A stretch of 16,046 bases of DNA from Deltaproteobacteria bacterium (GCA_018644785.1 JABGPV010000103.1:1-16046), one strand, 5' to 3'; counted from the first letter of the stretch, positions 1 through 7,281 are shown. Made by a program: numbers and translations. Notes: generated from the letters alone by a model not told the origin.

Positions 1-583
1 TCACCAGTTCAACCATGGGCTGACCGCGATCGACAAATTCCCCCTCGTCCACATGGAGATAATTCACCATACCGCTGATGGGAGAGTGGGGAAACCCGCG
101 ATCATATTCCACCTTTGCCTTCACCAGATCGCTTTCCGCCAGGGCTTTATCGGTCCGGGCCCGCTCCATTGCTTCTTTGTGCACAATCCCTCGATCAAAC
201 AGGGTTTTTCGTCGATCATAGAGGTCCTTGGTCAGTTCAGCCGAGGCCTCGGCCCGAGCGATGATGGCCTTGAGGGCTGATACGTCGATTCGCGCCAAAA
301 GTTGACCTTTCTTAACCTCCTGCCCTTCACGGGGACCGATCCACTCAACGCGGCCGTTCTTGTCCGCTGCCACCAGGACATCCTGCCAGGGTTCCGTTTC
401 CCCCGGCAACACCAGAATGTCTTGAATGGGTGCGGGTCTCACTTCAACCACATCGACTTTAACGGCTTTAACGGAGCCTTCCGCCTTTCCCGGTTCCGCC
501 TGGCTCTCCGAATCGCGACATCCACCCATTAGAACCGGAAGCAGAAGCAAACCCAACGCCAGCCATCGCAACAGGCATTTCAT
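1..583 (-). CDS. RND-type efflux periplasmic adaptor (membrane fusion) lipoprotein, 3' end outside window
   Basis: Partial gene; about 194 N-terminal residues are visible and the reading frame leaves the window at base 1. The N-terminus is a lipoprotein signal: K2 and R6, a leucine-rich core, then LMGGC with the lipidation cysteine at residue 22. It is followed by a biotinyl/lipoyl-like half-motif (VEWIGPREGQEVKKGQLLARID), a charged helical hairpin (about residues 100-160), and the returning half-motif FPHSPISGMVNYLHVDEGEFV. This order is that of HlyD/AcrA-family adaptors, which link an inner-membrane RND or ABC pump to an outer-membrane channel. The start at 583 is chosen because a GAGAGG ribosome site lies 7 bases upstream; the ATG at 578 is in another frame. 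The gene is divergent from the aco cluster and no pump gene is visible, so the transported substrate is unknown. The family call is confident. Confidence 0.85.
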   Translation of the reverse strand, partial: MKCLLRWLALGLLLLPVLMGGCRDSESQAEPGKAEGSVKAVKVDVVEVRPAPIQDILVLPGETEPWQDVLVAADKNGRVEWIGPREGQEVKKGQLLARIDVSALKAIIARAEASAELTKDLYDRRKTLFDRGIVHKEAMERARTDKALAESDLVKAKVEYDRGFPHSPISGMVNYLHVDEGEFVDRGQPMVELV

Positions 584-959
584 GAATAAACCTCTCTTTC
601 ATGTTGACCTTCCCCATTTTGAATTCTCCGAAAGGCCAACCTCAGCAGACGTTCCGAACGGCCGGGTTCAAGGAATTCGGGCCAAATTGATTCTAATGGC
701 CGCCGTAAAATCTGTCAAGAGCTACGCTTAACACAAACCATTTCGCCGAAACCAAAGCTGATGTGAATTTTATCCTTTTCTTTTCAAAAAGGATGGTTTA
801 TTTATAGCAAAATAAAATTGCTTTTCTTTGAAAAATTCTTCTGATTTGGCATTACTTCAACAGACAACTATGACATTCGCAAGAATATAGATGGTTGCCG
901 AAATTTTCAAATCCATCCGGAGCCGCTATGCCTGCTCATTCACCTGAAGGGAGTCGTCA
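584..959. promoter_or_regulatory. Divergent intergenic region between efflux adaptor and acoX
   Basis: This 376-base stretch holds no convincing protein gene apart from a possible 11-codon leader at 928-963. It must carry promoters for both flanking genes. An AT-rich block at about 765-850 contains an 8-bp inverted repeat (ATCCTTTT at 772-779, AAAAGGAT at 787-794). acoABC operons in other bacteria are often sigma-54/AcoR dependent, so I looked for GG-N10-GC. TGG at 794-796 with AGCA at 806-809 keeps only the invariant GG/GC pair. TTGGCA at 846-851 has a good -24 element but a poor -12 (CAAC). Neither is strong. A weak sigma-70 candidate is TTGAAA, then 17 bases, then ATTACT, near 828-856. Confidence 0.35.
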
Positions 960-963
960 TTGA
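928..963 (+). CDS. Possible 11-codon leader peptide overlapping the acoX start
   Basis: ATG at 928 begins an 11-codon frame (MPAHSPEGSRH) ending in TGA at 961-963. It has its own good ribosome site, GGAG at 919-922, five bases before the ATG. Its stop overlaps the acoX TTG start (960-962) in the arrangement TTGA, and the acoX ribosome site (GAAGGGAG) lies inside it. This geometry suits translational coupling of the non-ATG acoX start. The peptide itself has no recognisable attenuation codons. The frame is very short and may be chance. Confidence 0.3.
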   Translation: MPAHSPEGSRH

Positions 964-1943
964 AACCCATCGGAATAATTGCCAATCCATCATCCGGAAA
1001 AGATATTCGCCGCATGGTGGCCTTTGGCTCCGTGTTTGATAATCACGAAAAAGTCAACATTGTAAGACGGGTCATTCTGGGGTTGGAGGCCATGGGTGTG
1101 GAAGAGGTTCTCTTCATGCCCGACCATTTCCGAATCGGTCCCCGGGCCATGGAAGATTTGGATGTCTCTTTAAAGACCGGCTTTCTGGACGTGCCCCTGG
1201 AGGGAACCCAGGATGACAGCACAAGGGCGGCAAAAGCCCTCCGGGATCTGGACGTCGCCTGCATCATCACCCTCGGCGGTGACGGCACCAACCGGGCCGT
1301 GGCCAAAACTTGCGGCGACATCCCCCTTCTGCCCATTTCAACGGGCACCAACAATGTATTCCCTTTTATGGTTGAAAGCACCATGGCGGGAATGGCCGCA
1401 GGCGTCATTGCGTCAAACGAAACACCTCTGGACCAATGCACCCGAAAGACGCCCCGTCTCGTTATCTCGGATCATTCAGGCCCCAGGGACATTGCCTTGG
1501 TGGACGCCGTGGTTTCAAGTCACGGGTTTATCGGGTCCCGGGCCGTCTGGGATGTTTCTCTTCTGGATGAGATTTTCCTGACCCGGGCCGAACCCGGCAA
1601 TATCGGTTTTTCATCCATCGGCGGCCATCTTTGCCCACTGGCACCGGACAGCATGAAAGGCGTTCACATCAGAATCGGACCCGGCGGAGAAACGGTGAAG
1701 GCCCCCATCGCACCGGGACTTGTAAGAGACGTGCCCGTTAAATCGCACCGGATCATTGAGCCCGGCCGGGAAATCGCTATCTCCCATACGCCCGCCGTGC
1801 TGGCGCTGGATGGGGAAAGGGAACACATCATCGCCAAAGGGAGTCAGTGGACCGTGAGCCTGCAGCTGGATGGCCCGCTGGTGGTTGACATCCCCCAAAC
1901 GCTCAAAACGGCTGCCATGAAGTCCCTCTTTATGGCGACCTAG
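960..1943 (+). CDS. acoX: AcoX-like NAD-kinase/diacylglycerol-kinase-fold protein of acetoin catabolism
   Basis: A 327-residue protein of the ATP-NAD kinase-like superfamily. The nucleotide-binding glycine motif TLGGDGTNR (GGDGT at residues 106-110) is followed by LPISTGTNNVFP (127-132 STGTNN), the second conserved NAD-kinase-type loop. An N-terminal IANPSSGKD loop fits the same fold. Length and position directly before acoA match AcoX of acetoin (aco) gene clusters such as that of Cupriavidus necator. Its exact biochemical role there is not established; a role in cofactor phosphorylation is only an inference from the fold. The TTG start at 960 is chosen because GAAGGGAG lies 6 bases upstream and the product starts cleanly at MKPIGIIANP. 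A 132-base gap with inverted repeats separates it from acoA. Confidence 0.8.
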   Translation: MKPIGIIANPSSGKDIRRMVAFGSVFDNHEKVNIVRRVILGLEAMGVEEVLFMPDHFRIGPRAMEDLDVSLKTGFLDVPLEGTQDDSTRAAKALRDLDVACIITLGGDGTNRAVAKTCGDIPLLPISTGTNNVFPFMVESTMAGMAAGVIASNETPLDQCTRKTPRLVISDHSGPRDIALVDAVVSSHGFIGSRAVWDVSLLDEIFLTRAEPGNIGFSSIGGHLCPLAPDSMKGVHIRIGPGGETVKAPIAPGLVRDVPVKSHRIIEPGREIAISHTPAVLALDGEREHIIAKGSQWTVSLQLDGPLVVDIPQTLKTAAMKSLFMAT

Positions 1944-1953
1944 TGACTTTGAG

Positions 1954-2012
1954 GATCAAAGGGAGAAGGTGCCGGGACCGATTTTGATCGCGAAACCTAG
2001 GGTCCTTCTCCC
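1954..2012 (+). other. Two interleaved inverted repeats between acoX and acoA
   Basis: GATCAAA (1954-1960) is complementary to TTTGATC (1983-1989), and GGGAGAAGG (1961-1969) is complementary to CCTTCTCCC (2004-2012). The two helices interleave, so they would form either a pseudoknot or two alternative hairpins. No T-run follows, so it is not a classical intrinsic terminator. It may act in mRNA processing, partial termination or regulation of acoA. The complementarity is read directly; the function is inference. Confidence 0.4.
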
Positions 2013-2039
2013 ATGACTGTTGGGAAATTCGTACCATTC

Positions 2040-2059
2040 TACAATGTTTAACCTTAAAC
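2040..2059 (+). promoter_or_regulatory. Possible -10 element and operator-like palindrome before acoA
   Basis: TACAAT at 2040-2045 matches the sigma-70 -10 consensus in five of six positions, but no good -35 is seen 16-18 bases upstream. Directly after it is a 14-bp palindrome, GTTTAA-CC-TTAAAC (2046-2059), ending one base before the AAAGGAG ribosome site (2061-2067). The 2-base centre is too small for a stable RNA loop, so a protein-binding site at a start point is more likely. This could provide a separately controlled internal promoter for acoABC. Confidence 0.25.
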
Positions 2060-2075
2060 GAAAGGAGTATGGCCA

Positions 2076-3053
2076 ATGGAATTACCCAAGGAAAAACTGC
2101 TGGAAATGTATGAAAAGATGTTGAAAATCAGGATCTTTGAGGAATCCCTCTCCGACGCGGTAACCGGGGGGACCCTTCCCGGGTTCGTTCACCTGGGGGT
2201 TGGGCAGGAAGCGCCCATGGTGGGTCTCGTCTCGGCCTTGCGGCCGTCGGACTGGATTTCCGGCACCCACCGTGAGCACGGTCTGATGATCGCCCGGGAC
2301 GCAGACATGCGCCGCATGCGGGCGGAGATCTTCGGAAAGGTCACCGGATATTGCAAAGGCAAGGGAGGATCCATGCACCTGGCGGTTTTTGATAAAAACG
2401 CCCCCGGCTGCAACGGTATTCTCGGGCCCAACCAGACCATCAATAACGGGATCGCCCTGGCGCTCCAAAAAAAAGGCGAGGGAGATATTGCAGTGGTTCT
2501 TTTTGGAGACGGTGCGTCCCACCGGGGTGAGTTCCATGAAGCGTTGAACCTGGCATCCTGCTGGAAACTTCCTTCTCTTGCCATATGCGTCAACAACGAA
2601 TACGGCATCAGCGGATGTGTGGACGATGTCTGCTCGGTGGAAGATATCTCCGCCAGGGCCGCCGGCTACGGCATTCCGGGGCTCACCGTTGACGGAAACG
2701 ACGTGATGGCCGTCTATGAAGCGGTGACGGAAACGGCAAAACACATCCGCGCCGGAAAGGGACCGGCCCTCATCGAAATCAAGGCCACCCGGTGGAAAGG
2801 ACATTTTGAGGGCGACCCTCAGAATTACCGGACCCCCGAAGAGATGGCGGCAATGAAAAAGAAGGACGGCATTCCCCGTTTTGAAAAAGAGTTGCTGGAA
2901 CAGGATATCGCCACCGAAGCGGATTTGGAAGACGCTCGAAATCGGGCGCAGAGCGCCTTGCAGGAGGCCATCGAGTTCGAAGAAAAAAGCGACTATCCGC
3001 CATTGGAAGAGATTTACACTGACTTGTACTATGAAGAAGGGAGGGCCGTCTAA
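2076..3053 (+). CDS. acoA: Acetoin dehydrogenase E1 component, alpha subunit (TPP-dependent)
   Basis: A 325-residue E1-alpha subunit of a 2-oxo-acid-dehydrogenase-type complex. The thiamine-diphosphate motif is intact: GDG at residues 144-146 (LFGDGASHRGEFHEALNLA) closed by NN at 173-174 (CVNNEYGIS). The conserved GKGGSMHL (95-102) and THREHG segments are present. With the beta subunit it would bind TPP, cleave acetoin (releasing acetaldehyde) and reductively acetylate the lipoyl arm of E2. Length is typical of AcoA/PdhA. The ATG has AAAGGAG 8 bases upstream. The stop codon overlaps the acoB start by one base (TAATG), implying translational coupling and 1:1 expression. Sequence alone does not fully exclude a pyruvate or branched-chain E1, but the neighbouring acoX-like gene favours acetoin. 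Confidence 0.87.
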   Translation: MELPKEKLLEMYEKMLKIRIFEESLSDAVTGGTLPGFVHLGVGQEAPMVGLVSALRPSDWISGTHREHGLMIARDADMRRMRAEIFGKVTGYCKGKGGSMHLAVFDKNAPGCNGILGPNQTINNGIALALQKKGEGDIAVVLFGDGASHRGEFHEALNLASCWKLPSLAICVNNEYGISGCVDDVCSVEDISARAAGYGIPGLTVDGNDVMAVYEAVTETAKHIRAGKGPALIEIKATRWKGHFEGDPQNYRTPEEMAAMKKKDGIPRFEKELLEQDIATEADLEDARNRAQSALQEAIEFEEKSDYPPLEEIYTDLYYEEGRAV

Positions 3054-4030
3054 TGCGGGAAATCACTTATCTTGAAGCCATTCGTGAAGCACTGAGGCAG
3101 GAGATGACGCTGGATGACAAGGTATTCATCCTGGGAGAAGATGTGGGCGCTTTCGGCGGCTGTTTTGGCGTGACCGCAGGTCTCATGGAAGAATTCGGAG
3201 AAGAACGGGTTCGGGACACCCCCATTTCCGAATCGGCCATTATGGGCGCGGCCCTGGGCGCGGCCCTCATGGGATTGCGGCCCGTTCCCGAACTCATGTT
3301 CATCGATTTCACCCCGGTTTGCATGGATTATCTGACCAACCAGGCGCCCAAGGTCCGTTACATGTGCGGCGGGCAGGTTAAAAAACTCCCCCTGGTGGTG
3401 CGCACCACGTCGGGAGGATGGATTCGCGCGGCAGGTCAGCACTCCCAATCCCTGGAAGGCTGGTTTACCCAGGTGCCGGGACTTAAAGTAGTGATGCCGG
3501 GGACCCCCTATGATGCCAAGGGCCTTCTGACGGCGGCCTTGCGGGACAACAACCCGATTTTGTTCATTGAACATAAGGTGCTTTACGGCGCGGAAGGGGC
3601 TGTTCCCGAAGAGGAGTATGTGATCCCCTTAGGAAAAGCGAATATTAAAAAAGAAGGGTCGGACATCACCCTCATCAGTTATTCCTTCATGCTCCAAAAA
3701 ACCCTCGCAGCGGCTGAAGAGTTGGCCACCGCCGGCATTAATGCCGAGGTCGTGGATCTCAGGACCATCTCTCCCTTGGATCACGAGACCCTGGCCCAGT
3801 CGGTTAAAAAAACCCACAAGGCCGTGGTGGTTCAGGAAGCCTATGAATCGGCGGGTGTTGCCTCCCTGGTCATTAAGAGCCTGATGGAAAGTTCATTTGA
3901 CTATCTGGACGCCCCCATTAAGACCGTTGCCGCGCCCGATACGGTGATCCCTTTCAGCCCGCCTCTGGAAGATGCAATGCTTCCTGATGAAGCCAAAATC
4001 GTTCAGGCGGCCAAGGAAGTTGCCCAATAA
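3053..4030 (+). CDS. acoB: Acetoin dehydrogenase E1 component, beta subunit
   Basis: A 325-residue E1-beta subunit, by chance the same length as its alpha partner. It starts with MREITYLEAIREALRQEM and FILGEDVGAFGG, typical of transketolase-like E1-beta chains. The TPP-activating glutamate lies in DTPISESAIMGAALG (E60). The C-terminal transketolase domain follows (EVVDLRTISPLDHETL, then a VVVQEAYESAGVASLV segment). It supplies half of the thiamine-diphosphate site in an alpha2beta2 E1. The start overlaps the acoA stop by one base, and GGGAGG lies about 8 bases upstream inside acoA. It is followed by a 114-base gap holding two hairpins before acoC, so E1 and E2/E3 levels may be set separately. 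Confidence 0.87.
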   Translation: MREITYLEAIREALRQEMTLDDKVFILGEDVGAFGGCFGVTAGLMEEFGEERVRDTPISESAIMGAALGAALMGLRPVPELMFIDFTPVCMDYLTNQAPKVRYMCGGQVKKLPLVVRTTSGGWIRAAGQHSQSLEGWFTQVPGLKVVMPGTPYDAKGLLTAALRDNNPILFIEHKVLYGAEGAVPEEEYVIPLGKANIKKEGSDITLISYSFMLQKTLAAAEELATAGINAEVVDLRTISPLDHETLAQSVKKTHKAVVVQEAYESAGVASLVIKSLMESSFDYLDAPIKTVAAPDTVIPFSPPLEDAMLPDEAKIVQAAKEVAQ

Positions 4031-4102
4031 CTCTGGCATCAGAGCATAGACAATCACTTTTAGGTGCGGCGTGAACCCTTTTTGCCGGTTTTGCGCCGCG
4101 CC
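4031..4102 (+). other. Two hairpins between acoB and acoC
   Basis: Directly after the acoB stop is a perfect 5-bp stem with a 4-base loop (CTCTG GCAT CAGAG, 4031-4044). A larger hairpin follows: GGTGCGGCG (4063-4071) pairs with CGCCGCGCC (4094-4102), nine pairs including one G-U, with an inner AACC/GGTT helix (4074-4077 with 4087-4090). No T-run follows the large stem, so it is more likely an RNA-stability or processing element, or partial attenuator, than a full terminator. Confidence 0.5.
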
Positions 4103-4144
4103 TTATATCAATAAACCAAATAAACAATCAGGAGGATCAGTAAC

Positions 4145-5467
4145 GTGTCAGTCCATGTCGCCATGCCCAAATGGGGGCTCACAATGAAAGAGGGGAAAAT
4201 CGTCAACTGGCTCATCAAAGAAGGTGATCCGGTTAAAAAGGGGCAGGATCTCTTTGAGGTGGAAACGGAAAAAATCACCAACATCGTGGAGGCCCTGGCG
4301 GACGGTATCCTCTTTCAGATTGTCGTCCCCGTGGGAACCGTGGTCAAAACCGGAACCATTGTGGCCGTCATTGCCGAAGAAGGAGAAACCGCAGAACGGA
4401 TTGAAGGGATTCAGATGGGGGAAGCCCCCGAAGGAGAACCATCGTCTTCAAAAACGCCCGCCGGTGAAAAACCTGTAAAACCCGAAGGAAAAAAGGCCTT
4501 TGTCCCGGCAACGCCCGCGGCCAGGCGCGTTGCAAAGGAATTTGAAATCGATCTGACCCGGGTGACCGGGTCCGGCCCCGGTGGGCGCGTTACGGAAAAG
4601 GATGTGATAAAGTACCACGAGGAAGGTCCGCCCCCGCCCAAGATTACGCCCCTGGCCCTTGAGATGGCCAACCAGGCGGGCCTGGATATCGCAACCGTTA
4701 CGGGGACCGGCGAAGGGGGAAAGATCACCCAGGCAGACGTTGAAAAAGCCCTTAGTCAAGAAACTTTGGAAGAAGCCGCGCCGCCTACGAGCATCCCTTT
4801 TACGGGCATGCGAAAGGCCGTGGCCGACAATATGTATGCCAGCTTGCAGCAGACGGCCCAACTGACCACCTTCACCGAGGTGGATGTGACCGAGATGGTG
4901 GGGTTCAGGGATATTATCAGGGAAGAATACAAGAAAGACGACATCAGGATTTCCTACAACGACATCATCATCCTGGCCGTATCCCGGGCACTCAAACGCT
5001 ATCCCATCATGAATTCCACCCTGGTGGAAGATGAGATCCTCCTCCACGACTCCGTCAACATGGGCATTGCCGTGGCCCTGGACGATGGTTTGATCGTACC
5101 GGTGCTTCGGGATGCCGACAAAAAAGGGCTGCTTCAGATTGCAAAGGAGACCCGAATCCTGGCGGGGAACGCCCGCAAAGGAAATCTTTCCATGGATGAA
5201 GTGACCGGCGGCACCTTCACCATCAGCAACGTGAGTATGTTTCAGGTGGACGGGCTGACGCCTATTCTAAAACCGCCCGAGACCGGGATCCTGGGAATCG
5301 GCAGGGTCAAGGAAAAACCGGCCGTTTACAAGGGAGAGATCGCCATCCGTTCCATGATGTTTTTGAGTTTGACCTTTGACCACCGGGTGGTGGACGGCGC
5401 TCCCGCCAACGCTTTTCTGGAAACCGCGGCCCGATATCTGGAACATCCGAATCTGATCATGAGCTAA
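4145..5467 (+). CDS. acoC: Dihydrolipoamide acetyltransferase (E2) of acetoin dehydrogenase, with tandem subunit-binding domains
   Basis: A 440-residue E2. Domains in order: lipoyl domain at about residues 1-78 with the lipoylated lysine K43 in VETEKITN; a Glu/Pro/Lys linker; a first peripheral-subunit-binding domain (PSBD) at about 121-156 (PATPAARRVAKEF ... GSGPGGRVTEKDV); a second PSBD-like unit at about 166-203 (ITPLALEMANQAG ... GTGEGGKITQADV); and the catalytic acyltransferase domain from about 216 to the end, with DHRVVDG at 412-418 (catalytic H413, D417). It transfers the acetyl group from the lipoyl arm to CoA and forms the core of the complex. Two PSBDs are uncommon, and the second lacks the arginine pair seen in the first. 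The GTG start at 4145 is supported by GGAGG nine bases upstream and by the immediate start of the lipoyl domain. It lies 17 bases before the E3 gene. Confidence 0.88.
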   Translation: MSVHVAMPKWGLTMKEGKIVNWLIKEGDPVKKGQDLFEVETEKITNIVEALADGILFQIVVPVGTVVKTGTIVAVIAEEGETAERIEGIQMGEAPEGEPSSSKTPAGEKPVKPEGKKAFVPATPAARRVAKEFEIDLTRVTGSGPGGRVTEKDVIKYHEEGPPPPKITPLALEMANQAGLDIATVTGTGEGGKITQADVEKALSQETLEEAAPPTSIPFTGMRKAVADNMYASLQQTAQLTTFTEVDVTEMVGFRDIIREEYKKDDIRISYNDIIILAVSRALKRYPIMNSTLVEDEILLHDSVNMGIAVALDDGLIVPVLRDADKKGLLQIAKETRILAGNARKGNLSMDEVTGGTFTISNVSMFQVDGLTPILKPPETGILGIGRVKEKPAVYKGEIAIRSMMFLSLTFDHRVVDGAPANAFLETAARYLEHPNLIMS

Positions 5468-5484
5468 AAAGAGGTAATTTAATA

Positions 5485-6858
5485 ATGTACGACGTTATCG
5501 TAATCGGCGGCGGCCCCGGTGGCTACGCCGCATCCATTCGCGCTTCTCAACTGGGAGGCAAAGTTGCGTTGATTGAGGCAGCCGAAATCGGGGGAACCTG
5601 CGTCAACCGGGGCTGCATTCCCAGCAAAGTTTGGCTTGGCGCGGCCGATCTGCTGAAAAAAATAAAAACCGCCCATGAATTCGGCATCAAGGCCTCGGTG
5701 GAGGGTCTGGATCTGGGGGCCATTGTCTCCCGAAAATCGGGGGTGGCCAACGACATCCGCATGGGTATGGGGGGGCTCCTGGGAAACAACGGAGTGGAGG
5801 TGATCACGGGTCGTGCCGTTTTGACGGGACCCGGAGAGGTTTTGGTGGACAAGCAAACCCTGGAAGCCAAAGCGATCATCCTGGCCACGGGAAGCGTCCT
5901 CGACATCCCCGCCATCCCCGGCATCGAAGATGCGGCCATGACCACCGACCAGGTCTTTGACATGACCGAACCGCCCGCTTCCGTGCTGGTGTGGGGGTCG
6001 GCAGGTCCCATCGAGGTGGAGATGGCATCCCTTTTGAACGACTTTGGATGCAAGGTCTATCTCATAGCGGAATCCCGTCGGATTTTACCCATGGAGGACG
6101 GGGACACGAGCCAGCGGATCGCCCAATCCCTGAGGGAACAGGGTGTGGAAATCCTCCCGCGCTATTCGCTTAAAAGCGTTCAAAAATCGGACGAAGGGTA
6201 CGATTGCTCCCTGGATGGTTCGGACGAAAAAACCGTGTCCGTCAAAAAGGTGCTGGTATCGGCCCGCAAACCCAATACGGCCCGCCTGGGACTGGAAGAG
6301 GCCGGTGTTTCCCTGAAGGACGACGGCGGCATTGACATTAACGACCAACTGGAGACCACCGTCAAAGGGATCTACGCCATCGGAGATGCCACGGGCGGTT
6401 GGATGCTGAGCCATGCGGCCAGTTCCATGGCGGTGGTGGCCGCTGAAAACGCCATGGGCGGCGCAAAAGTCTATCCCCATCACCTGATCCCCCGCGGAAT
6501 TTGGACCAGCCCTCAAGTGGGATCGGTGGGCCTTTCGGAAGAAGCGGCCGAGGACCAGGGCATGGACGTCGAGGTGGGGGATTTCCCCTATTCCATCAAC
6601 GGATTGGCCATGGTCCGGGGCGAAATGGCAGGCGCCGTGAAGGTGGTGACAGATGCCAGATTCGGTGCGATCCTGGGCGTTCATATTGTGGGGAACAACG
6701 CCACGGAACTGGTGGGCGAAGCGGTCATGGCCATGCAATTGGAAGCGACGGTCAATGAACTGGCCAACAGCATCCGGGTCCATCCCACCTTTTCGGAAAG
6801 CGTTGTGGATGCGGCCCGGGATGCGAAAAACTGGGCGCTCTATCTGCCGAAACGGTAA
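5485..6858 (+). CDS. acoL: Dihydrolipoyl dehydrogenase (E3) with an altered NAD-binding motif
   Basis: A 457-residue flavoprotein disulfide reductase. The FAD site VIGGGPGGYAAS is at residues 6-17. The redox-active disulfide is in GGTCVNRGCIPSK (C39, C44). A second FAD segment, IYAIGDATGG, lies near 296-305. The C-terminal dimer motif HPTFSE contains the active-site pair H433/E438. These mark a dihydrolipoyl dehydrogenase that reoxidises the E2 lipoyl arm. The oddity is the NAD-binding Rossmann motif. Where relatives have GGGxIGxE, this protein has SAGPIEVE (172-179), with the first and last glycines replaced by Ser172 and Glu177. The acidic residue that usually binds the NAD ribose (VVEA) is Ala195 in LIAES. 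NAD binding may therefore differ. The gene follows acoC after 17 bases (AGAGG ribosome site). The symbol is by context; lpd would be equally valid. Confidence 0.85.
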   Translation: MYDVIVIGGGPGGYAASIRASQLGGKVALIEAAEIGGTCVNRGCIPSKVWLGAADLLKKIKTAHEFGIKASVEGLDLGAIVSRKSGVANDIRMGMGGLLGNNGVEVITGRAVLTGPGEVLVDKQTLEAKAIILATGSVLDIPAIPGIEDAAMTTDQVFDMTEPPASVLVWGSAGPIEVEMASLLNDFGCKVYLIAESRRILPMEDGDTSQRIAQSLREQGVEILPRYSLKSVQKSDEGYDCSLDGSDEKTVSVKKVLVSARKPNTARLGLEEAGVSLKDDGGIDINDQLETTVKGIYAIGDATGGWMLSHAASSMAVVAAENAMGGAKVYPHHLIPRGIWTSPQVGSVGLSEEAAEDQGMDVEVGDFPYSINGLAMVRGEMAGAVKVVTDARFGAILGVHIVGNNATELVGEAVMAMQLEATVNELANSIRVHPTFSESVVDAARDAKNWALYLPKR

Positions 6859-6918
6859 CAATGCCGGATGTAAGACGTCCCGGGTGCGTGTTAAAAAGAA
6901 GTCCAAGGGAGGGTACAC

Positions 6919-7281
6919 ATGGCCTTGAAACGGTTTATTGTGGAACTGGGGTCGGGAGCCGACCTTCACGGGGAAAACGTCACCGAAGCGGCCTGCCGGG
7001 CCGTGAAAGACGCCATCGGCAGGAGTTGCCTCTGCGGCCTTGTGGAGATCCTCGGGATGGAACACCTGGACGCGGTTCACGTGGACATCCTCGTGGCAAC
7101 GCCCCGTCCTTCGGAAGTGGACCTGGAGCAGGTAAAGAAAATGGCGCCCATCGGGCAGGTGACCGCCAGGGCCGTTGAAGGGGGCATGACGGCCCAAGGG
7201 CTCTGCGTGGACCGATTCGGACCGTCATGTGACCGGATCCTTATGGCCAACGCGGCTGTTACGGTTTCAGTGGATCAGTAA
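6919..7281 (+). CDS. Lin0512-family protein of unknown function
   Basis: A 120-residue protein that I recognise as resembling the Lin0512 family of conserved hypothetical proteins. It begins MALKRFIVELGSGADLHGEN, continues with VTEAACRAVKDAI, has a Cys-rich SCLCGL turn (two cysteines near residues 36-38) and ends with two further cysteines in GLCVDRFGPSCDR. No signal peptide or membrane segment is visible, so it is probably cytosolic. The ATG at 6919 has a strong AGGGAGGG ribosome site five bases upstream. It lies 60 bases after the E3 gene on the same strand, so it is likely the last gene of the aco operon, and a role linked to acetoin or lipoyl-enzyme metabolism is a reasonable inference. 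No enzymatic function is assigned. Confidence 0.7.
   Translation: MALKRFIVELGSGADLHGENVTEAACRAVKDAIGRSCLCGLVEILGMEHLDAVHVDILVATPRPSEVDLEQVKKMAPIGQVTARAVEGGMTAQGLCVDRFGPSCDRILMANAAVTVSVDQ

Noticed and set aside
794..861. Sigma-54 promoter for acoX
   Set aside because: The two best matches keep either only the GG/GC core or only the -24 element, so neither was called as a site.
2082..3574. Minus-strand frames of 240 and 174 codons opposite acoA and acoB
   Set aside because: They are shadows of conserved TPP-enzyme genes with no independent support.
6085..7197. 370-codon minus-strand frame opposite E3 and the Lin0512 gene
   Set aside because: It spans two well-supported genes and the gap between them, and its product resembles no family.
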